From Euonymus europaeus (taxonomy: Eukaryota; Streptophyta; Magnoliopsida; Celastrales; Celastraceae), in the NCBI GenBank assembly GCA_963580455.1, contig OY756967.1, positions 24,040,022-24,104,021 of the forward strand: a stretch of 64,000 nt of DNA, in the 5' to 3' direction. Shown here piece after piece: positions 58,962 through 64,000 of the stretch. Below the pieces are notes generated by a model, which was not told the origin of the DNA, searched no databases, and saw nothing but the letters and a program-made list of their open reading frames with translations. How positions within the stretch are numbered: position 1 is the first letter of the stretch; each line of letters begins with the position of its first letter. Both the position numbers and the translations under genes were made by a program.

Positions 58962-60892
58962 GGTAAGCTAAGTTGAGATAAGACCAATGACAGTCTGAGA
59001 CCGACTAGTAAGATGTTTTTTTTGTGAAAATAACCAATGATGAACTATGTAGCTTTCATATTACACATTTTACATGTTCTGAGCTTGAGTTGCTATGGCA
59101 CCAGAGAGTTGTTGGTTTGTCGAAATTGTTCTTAAATTCTGGGTTTCAATTTTCATTGAATTGACATAGTTATAGTTAGTAAAGTATCATTATGCATTTC
59201 TTATTTTCTTTGATAGATGAGATGAGCATCCCCAAGGAAACCAGGCAACAGTATTACATTATTATTTGGTGGAGATCTTCTGTGAGACAACTGCATTCTT
59301 CCTTTCTGTCTCTTGAGCAAAAGCCTTGTCCCCATGAGTTATTAACCCTTGTCATTTGTAAATCATCAATCTAACCAATTTGATTACAATACAAAACCCA
59401 TAAAGATAATTGGAAAAAGCTTATTTAGTATAATTCTGTATGGTAAGTTCAATACCCATTAAGTATCAACCCTTGTTTTAGGATCAACCGGAAACATTGT
59501 AGCCAATTAACAGCTTGTAGAAGTCCTACGGAGACATTACGCACAAAAGACGAAAAAGACAAAATGATGAAAAGAAGTGTTATATCTTTGGCTTGGATTA
59601 TTTTGTTCATGGGAAATAATTGTGGTTCTTACAATTCAATGTGGATTTTGTATACCTACATATTGCTTGTGCCCACAGTTGTAGAATATCCATCCTTTGT
59701 TCTCCTTTTTCTTGTTGGACAAAGCCATAACCTATAGATTTGTGGAATTCCTCTCTTGTGGTATATCATTATATGCTTTATTTGGTTGTGTTTAGAATAC
59801 ATTTGTCATTTAATTGTGCTACTATTAATATATATGTATTGATTGAATTTAATTGACATGTTTCTTTTATGATTTTTTGGTATGTGCTTTGTAGTTGTAG
59901 TCATCATGACTTGACTAATAGGATGTAATTGTATTCCAGCCTTTCAAGAAGCATGGATGGAAAGAGGGAACTAGATGGAGAATTGAAATTTGAGCTTTCA
60001 CCATTCAGCATGTCTTCGTACATTTATTTTTATTTTTGAGATTGTGTGCGCGTTAGCCATTTCTAGAATTAAAAGTTAAATTAATTGTGATTTTTTCCCG
60101 CTTCTATTATATTCTCTCTTCTTATATTGAATCTAATTATCAATTTTTTTTTATGGAAACTTTGCAGTCATTCTAGAATTTTGAGGCCTCAAATCCATCG
60201 AACCCGGCAGCTTAAAGAGGCATTTTCTTGATATAAATATCTGTATGTGAAGAGATGGTTGGGATGAATAGGGATGCATTGTAAAAGTTCAAGTTCAATT
60301 TGATATGAAAATATGTGGTTAAAAGCTTGCAAAACATTTGGGGATTGGTGTTTATTTACACTGTGTAATTTGTATATCTGTAATATTAAACAGGCAGCTT
60401 AATAGTTGGACATAAAGCTTCCTGAGACTATACTCATTATAATTTTTCTTATCATCCACTTGCTGCAATATCCCTAATATTTAGAGGTGTGCACCTAAAG
60501 CTTAGCACCTATTCTCACCAGTAATTAGATTATAATTCAAAATGAAAATTAAGTGTTGGCTGAATTTCTTTGTAAGGACTTCACAGAAGCTTTCGTGTCT
60601 TTGGATAGCTGTAACCCCACTCTAACGCAGGAGCTCCAATTTAGGTGATTATGGAACCATGGAGAAATAGCTAGAGATAATAACTTGGTCAACACAACAT
60701 TGAGTTCAAAGTTGAGTAAAAAAAGTAAAGTTGGTTATTTGTTTGTCCAGTGAGAAATTAGTTAATTGTTTACTAACTTTTAAGTATATAACTAGCAAAT
60801 AATATTTGACGATCTTTTATTATTTAATCATGAAGTATATTGTCTAACTGGCGGGACTGTTATGTGTAGATGGATATTAACACAAGTTTGAG
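58962..60892. other. VLN1 3' UTR (possibly spliced) and intergenic sequence
   Basis: A GTAAGC donor touches the stop codon. ATTCCAG near 59939 could be the matching acceptor, followed by a short exon and further possible splicing near 60167. Transcript data would be needed to fix this. From about 60440 I see no feature until the SINE. Confidence 0.4.
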
Positions 60893-61131
60893 AAGCTTAG
60901 GTTGGGGCGGGACTTAAGGACCCGTCCACTGACCCGTTCACTGACCCGTGTCCTCGGAATGTCAGTGGAATGTAAGTTGCAGGTTATGTGACATTGCGGC
61001 AGGACTGCGGGGTGGGTCAGGTTAAATCACCAGGAACGTTCGGCCATTGGCACGCCTCGAACCCGGGACTCCGCCTTCCACCACAAACCTTAGACCCCAG
61101 CTGGTACCGCTCAACCATATACCCTGGGGGC
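60893..61131 (-). mobile_element. tRNA-derived SINE
   Basis: On the minus strand, ATGGTTGAGCGGTACCAG (61118-61101) matches a Pol III A box and GGGTTCGAGGC (61064-61054) matches a B box at tRNA spacing. The 5' end is GCCCCCAGGGTAT at 61131. The body runs about 150 bases beyond the B box to near 60893, with two GGGTCAGTG-type repeats. The 3' limit and target duplication are unclear. Confidence 0.72.
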
Positions 61132-61435
61132 TTTGATCGCACCCGTTGAGAAGCTGTTTTATGCTTCTTTGGTAACTGGACAAACTGATTTTACTCTAGA
61201 TTATACTTTTCCCTTTTATATTGGACCCAGAAGGTATAAGTGGGTGAAAGACCACAATTTGTTTAGTGGTGATGGAAAACTGATATGGATGACATTACTC
61301 TTGATATCATTTTTTTTAATATGGTGGGTAGGGGGACAAGCGTATCATTTGTTATTGCTTCTCTCTTTGAGTTTATCAACAGTTTCTATTGCTTTAGTAG
61401 CTTCATTTTATGAATTTCGGGCATCATTGTGACAT
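61131..61435 (+). other. Unidentified hydrophobic reading frame abutting the SINE
   Basis: The frame is open from the SINE edge to a TGA at 61433-61435 (about 100 codons) and has no good start codon at its left end. It contains TFPFYIGPRRYKWVKDHNLF and two hydrophobic stretches, LIWMTLLLISFFLIWWV and a Leu/Ser-rich one, so a two-helix membrane segment is possible. I do not recognise the family. It may be the last exon of a membrane protein gene whose earlier part is lost or displaced. Confidence 0.3.
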
Positions 61436-61815
61436 CTCTTTTATCTATGTTGCATATTTAATTGGTATAACACAAACAAAGGCTTGTGAGTTTTGTCATT
61501 TTGGTGGGGTCTTTGGGCCTTCCGTAGAAAAAGAAGGCATATCTTTGATTCGTAAACTTTCACATGTAAGGTAAAAAGGTTGAATCAAATTGTTACTTCT
61601 TTTAAAACTATGAAATTTTTTGAAAAACAGTCATAACTGCGATCATGATTTTTATTTGTAAAGTAGCACTTTCTGTAATTGATGTTAATTATTCTTATAA
61701 TTATGAGTGTTGTCTCTCATTTCTTTCTTTCTAAGATCTACATTATGAATATTGTCCCTTGCTTGGAGTTAAGTGTATTAATCAGAAAACTCTTCACTCG
61801 CTACAATATAAATAA

Positions 61816-61859
<44 letters not shown>

Positions 61860-62177
61860 CCAGTTTTAGGAAGAAGGTTGAATTATTGTAACTCATCGAG
61901 TTTATCGCCTAATGCATAGATGAAAAGACGAAAAATCTGACACCTCCCCAACAGAGCGCAGGACCAAAAAAATGCAAAAGCCCACTTAAAAATCAGAATA
62001 ACCCATGGGCGCGGAAAATCCAACAAAAAAATGGGCCCGCAGCAGAGCTCAGGTCCCACACTGTTATTTGCAATGAATGATATTGGAGAACTAAACATGC
62101 AACTTTCAAACTGTAAATATACAGTTGGGTGTGACTAAATCAACCCCCTCCAATAGCATCCTAGGCAAACCCCACCC
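61436..62177. other. Intergenic with a long (TA)n run
   Basis: No gene is supported. A TA run lies at 61813-61857. Confidence 0.5.
61813..61857. repeat. (TA)n microsatellite, about 45 bp
   Basis: An AAAT-rich start leads into roughly 18 TA dinucleotides. Confidence 0.85.
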
Positions 62178-62346
62178 TAGGGATGGCAACGGGGCGGGGC
62201 GGGGCCGGGTATGCCCTCCCCATCCCCGTCCCCGAACCTCATCCCCGTCCCCTTGGTTTCGGGGAATCCCCGACCCCGACCCCGATGGGGATGGGGAATC
62301 CCAAAACCCGACCCCATCCCTGAATACTATATATATATATTTATAT

Positions 62347-62436
62347 AAAAAAAAACAAACTGTAAATGTGTAACCAGTTGGAGTTGAACCCATGACCTCA
62401 CTCAAACTTCAAACACTCTCTACCACTAGGCTATTA
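62347..62436 (-). other. tRNA-like Pol III module in the left hAT arm
   Basis: On the minus strand TAGCCTAGTGGTAGAG (A box, 62433-62418) is followed by GGGTTCAACTCC (B box, 62391-62380) and then nine T (62355-62347). It mirrors the module in the right arm. Confidence 0.55.
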
Positions 62437-62860
62437 CTCTATTAGTGATTTGCTTTTTGACTTATTAGTATTTGACCGTGTATCAAATTATCAATATTAG
62501 ACTATAAACAATTCTTAACAAACTGAAAAAATTGTTATAAAAAATATTATTAAATATAAAGTATATTTATATTACGTATATAACTATGTATGTACATTAA
62601 AATCTTAAAATATATTTTATTTATATTTATAAATTGTATGTTTTAAACCCTAAACACAAAGTCACAATTCACAAACTTTTATTCATAATATGAACATATG
62701 ATAACCTTATATTCAATCTTCAATCCACAATAACCAAACAAATTATGAATATTTTTTATAACAATTTTTTCAGTTTGTTAAGAATTGTTTATAGTCTAAT
62801 ATTGATAATTTGATACATGGTCAAATACTAATAAGTCAAAAAGCAAATCACTAATAGAGT

Positions 62861-62950
62861 AATGGCCTAGTGGTAGAGAGTGTTTGGAGTTTGAGTGAGA
62901 TCATGGGTTCAACTCCTAGTGGTTACACATTTACAGTTTGCTTTTTTTTT
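62861..62950 (+). other. tRNA-like Pol III module in the right hAT arm
   Basis: TGGCCTAGTGGTAGAG (A box, 62863-62878), GGGTTCAACTCC (B box, 62905-62916) and a run of nine T (62942-62950) are spaced as in a tRNA gene with a Pol III terminator. The rest does not fold as a standard tRNA by eye, so I call it a tRNA-derived relic. Confidence 0.55.
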
Positions 62951-63158
62951 ATATATATTATATATTATATATATTATATATAGATGGTATTCGGGGCGGG
63001 TTCGGGGCCGGGTATGGCAATACCATCCCCGCCCCATACCCGGTACCGAGAGTTCGGGGAATCCCCGAACCCGCCCCCGAATCGAGCTCCCCCGAACCCG
63101 ACCCGATCGGGGCGGCACCCGCGGGCCCCCGAACCCGCGGGTGAAATTGCCATCCCTA

Positions 63159-64000
63159 CCCCACCCTAAGGCCAAGTGCAGTGCTATGGCATTATCAAGC
63201 ACTCTAAATTCTGTAATTGGATCCCACTTTTATTACACATAAGTGGATCCCATTTATTTATCCACATCAGCAAAACATATTTTACAGTCATATCAACAAA
63301 ACACATATTTCAATACAATTTTTTTCACTTTCCATACAACAACACTCCAAATATCAAGTTTCAACATCTCTCTCATACTTTTATACCATTTTTCACTTTT
63401 TTCTATCTTTCTACATATCTTTCAATACAATTTTTAAAATTACTTTCTCTGCATACTCTAAAATTTCCAGCACTCTAAACACTTCCCCCATTGTCCTTGG
63501 CCTTTAAGCAATAATCTGCCACTAATTTATGCACGTGTGAAGTGCATTCATTTCCGTGTGGTGTGTGGTTTGGTTTCAAATTGCAGTCAACTGCGTAATT
63601 ATTACTATGAGAATAATTAATGCACGACAAATTCCATATGTGGATCCCCTTTACAGTTTTATCATTGAACGAATGTTTGCCTATACTAAATTCCGAATAG
63701 GGAAAAAAAACTCATTATTACATCTGCATAAATTTAATATTTTAAACAGTGAAACTGAAATCAAATCGGTGAAGCTTCCGATATGCGGCATAATGGATTC
63801 AACTCGCCTGACCATCCGAACCGCATACAAAGTATTGGATGTCAACGGGCGGCTTTGGGGCGGGAAGCCCTTCACCCATCTTGGTATCCATTTAATTTTT
63901 TTTTATCTGTCCCCGTAAAAATATCCGATGAATATTTTATTTTTTGCACCATCTCTATATCCATTAGCTGCCGCCTATTTACCCCCTCGTCAACCGCAAT
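63159..64000. other. Right edge, nothing supported
   Basis: After the hAT target duplication I see AT-rich sequence with open frames that show no familiar motif. It may be the flank of a gene outside the window. Confidence 0.4.

Larger units (their letters stand above)
62178..63158. mobile_element. Ac/Ds-like hAT element with foldback structure, non-autonomous
   Basis: The ends are TAGGGATGGCAA and its complement TTGCCATCCCTA, close to the Ac/Ds TAGGGATGAAA terminus. An exact 8-bp target duplication, CCCCACCC, flanks it (62170-62177 and 63159-63166). Most of the 981 bp is one long inverted repeat: arms 62178-62548 and 62747-63158 around a loop of about 200 bp. The outermost parts are very GC-rich (GGGGCGGG type); the inner parts are AT-rich. 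No transposase is present. Confidence 0.92.

Noticed and set aside
62125..62405. Pro/Gly/Arg-rich frames at the left hAT end
   Set aside because: They come from the GC-rich terminal repeats of the transposon and appear in several frames on both strands.
62861..62950. Functional tRNA gene
   Set aside because: A and B boxes and a T run are present, but I could not fold acceptor, D and anticodon arms of a standard tRNA. I therefore list it as tRNA-derived only.
388..62950. CRISPR array or bacterial operon features
   Set aside because: The introns, transposons and gene content are plant nuclear. The direct repeats present are microsatellites, tandem duplications or transposon parts.
62895..63242. 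Pro/Arg-rich frames at the right hAT end
   Set aside because: Same GC-rich terminal repeat as on the left, with no real protein signature.
63556..63918. 120-codon frame near the right edge
   Set aside because: It shows no recognised motif, and its codon pattern is like the surrounding AT-rich sequence. It could only be revived by transcript evidence.

Overview
This is nuclear DNA from a flowering plant, almost certainly a eudicot. It is AT-rich, its genes have many GT-AG introns, and it carries plant-type genes (R2R3-MYB, villin, plastid anthranilate synthase) and plant transposons (chromovirus, CACTA, Ac/Ds-like hAT, Tourist-like MITEs, a tRNA-derived SINE). I cannot name the species. The order TPR protein, CDC6, anthranilate synthase alpha, villin 1 recalls the Arabidopsis At2g29670-At2g29890 neighbourhood (from memory), so these genes look like orthologues in a conserved block.

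Layout. 1.5-3.8 kb (-): a three-exon R2R3-MYB factor of the MYB64/MYB119/MYB98 type. 6.9-8.7 kb (-): a TPR-like protein with an intron in its 5' leader. 9-14 kb: a gene-poor stretch with small repeats and a MITE. 14.4-18.1 kb (+): CDC6 in 16 exons, with an E2F-type site and TGGGCY motifs upstream. 19.0-21.9 kb (-): ribosomal protein P0 in five exons, with a CACTA element in intron 2. 22.1-29.9 kb: a 5'-truncated LINE, then a Ty3/Gypsy chromovirus lying between the arms of an older inverted-repeat element. 31.8-36.2 kb (+): the anthranilate synthase alpha subunit. 36.2-41.7 kb: a tandem array made from the last exon and 3' flank of that gene. 42.9-44.1 kb (+): an FQR1/WrbA-type quinone reductase. 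44.6-46.3 kb (-): an RRM plus CCCH zinc-finger protein of the RBMX2/Ist3 type. 46.5-48.4 kb: AT-rich repeats. 48.5-59.0 kb (+): villin 1 in 22 coding exons, including one of 11 nt. 60.9-63.2 kb: a SINE, an unidentified hydrophobic reading frame and a foldback hAT element. The last 0.8 kb shows nothing I can support.

The genes do not form one pathway. They cover transcription control, replication licensing (CDC6), translation (P0), tryptophan and indole synthesis (anthranilate synthase), redox protection (FQR1-like), pre-mRNA splicing (RBMX2-like) and actin bundling (villin).

The two most unusual structures are the array of four last exons downstream of anthranilate synthase exon 10, one extra copy of which is fully open, and the foldback hAT element whose arms each carry tRNA-like A and B boxes followed by a T run. 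All exon borders were placed by reading splice sites and checking phase; none is backed by transcript data.
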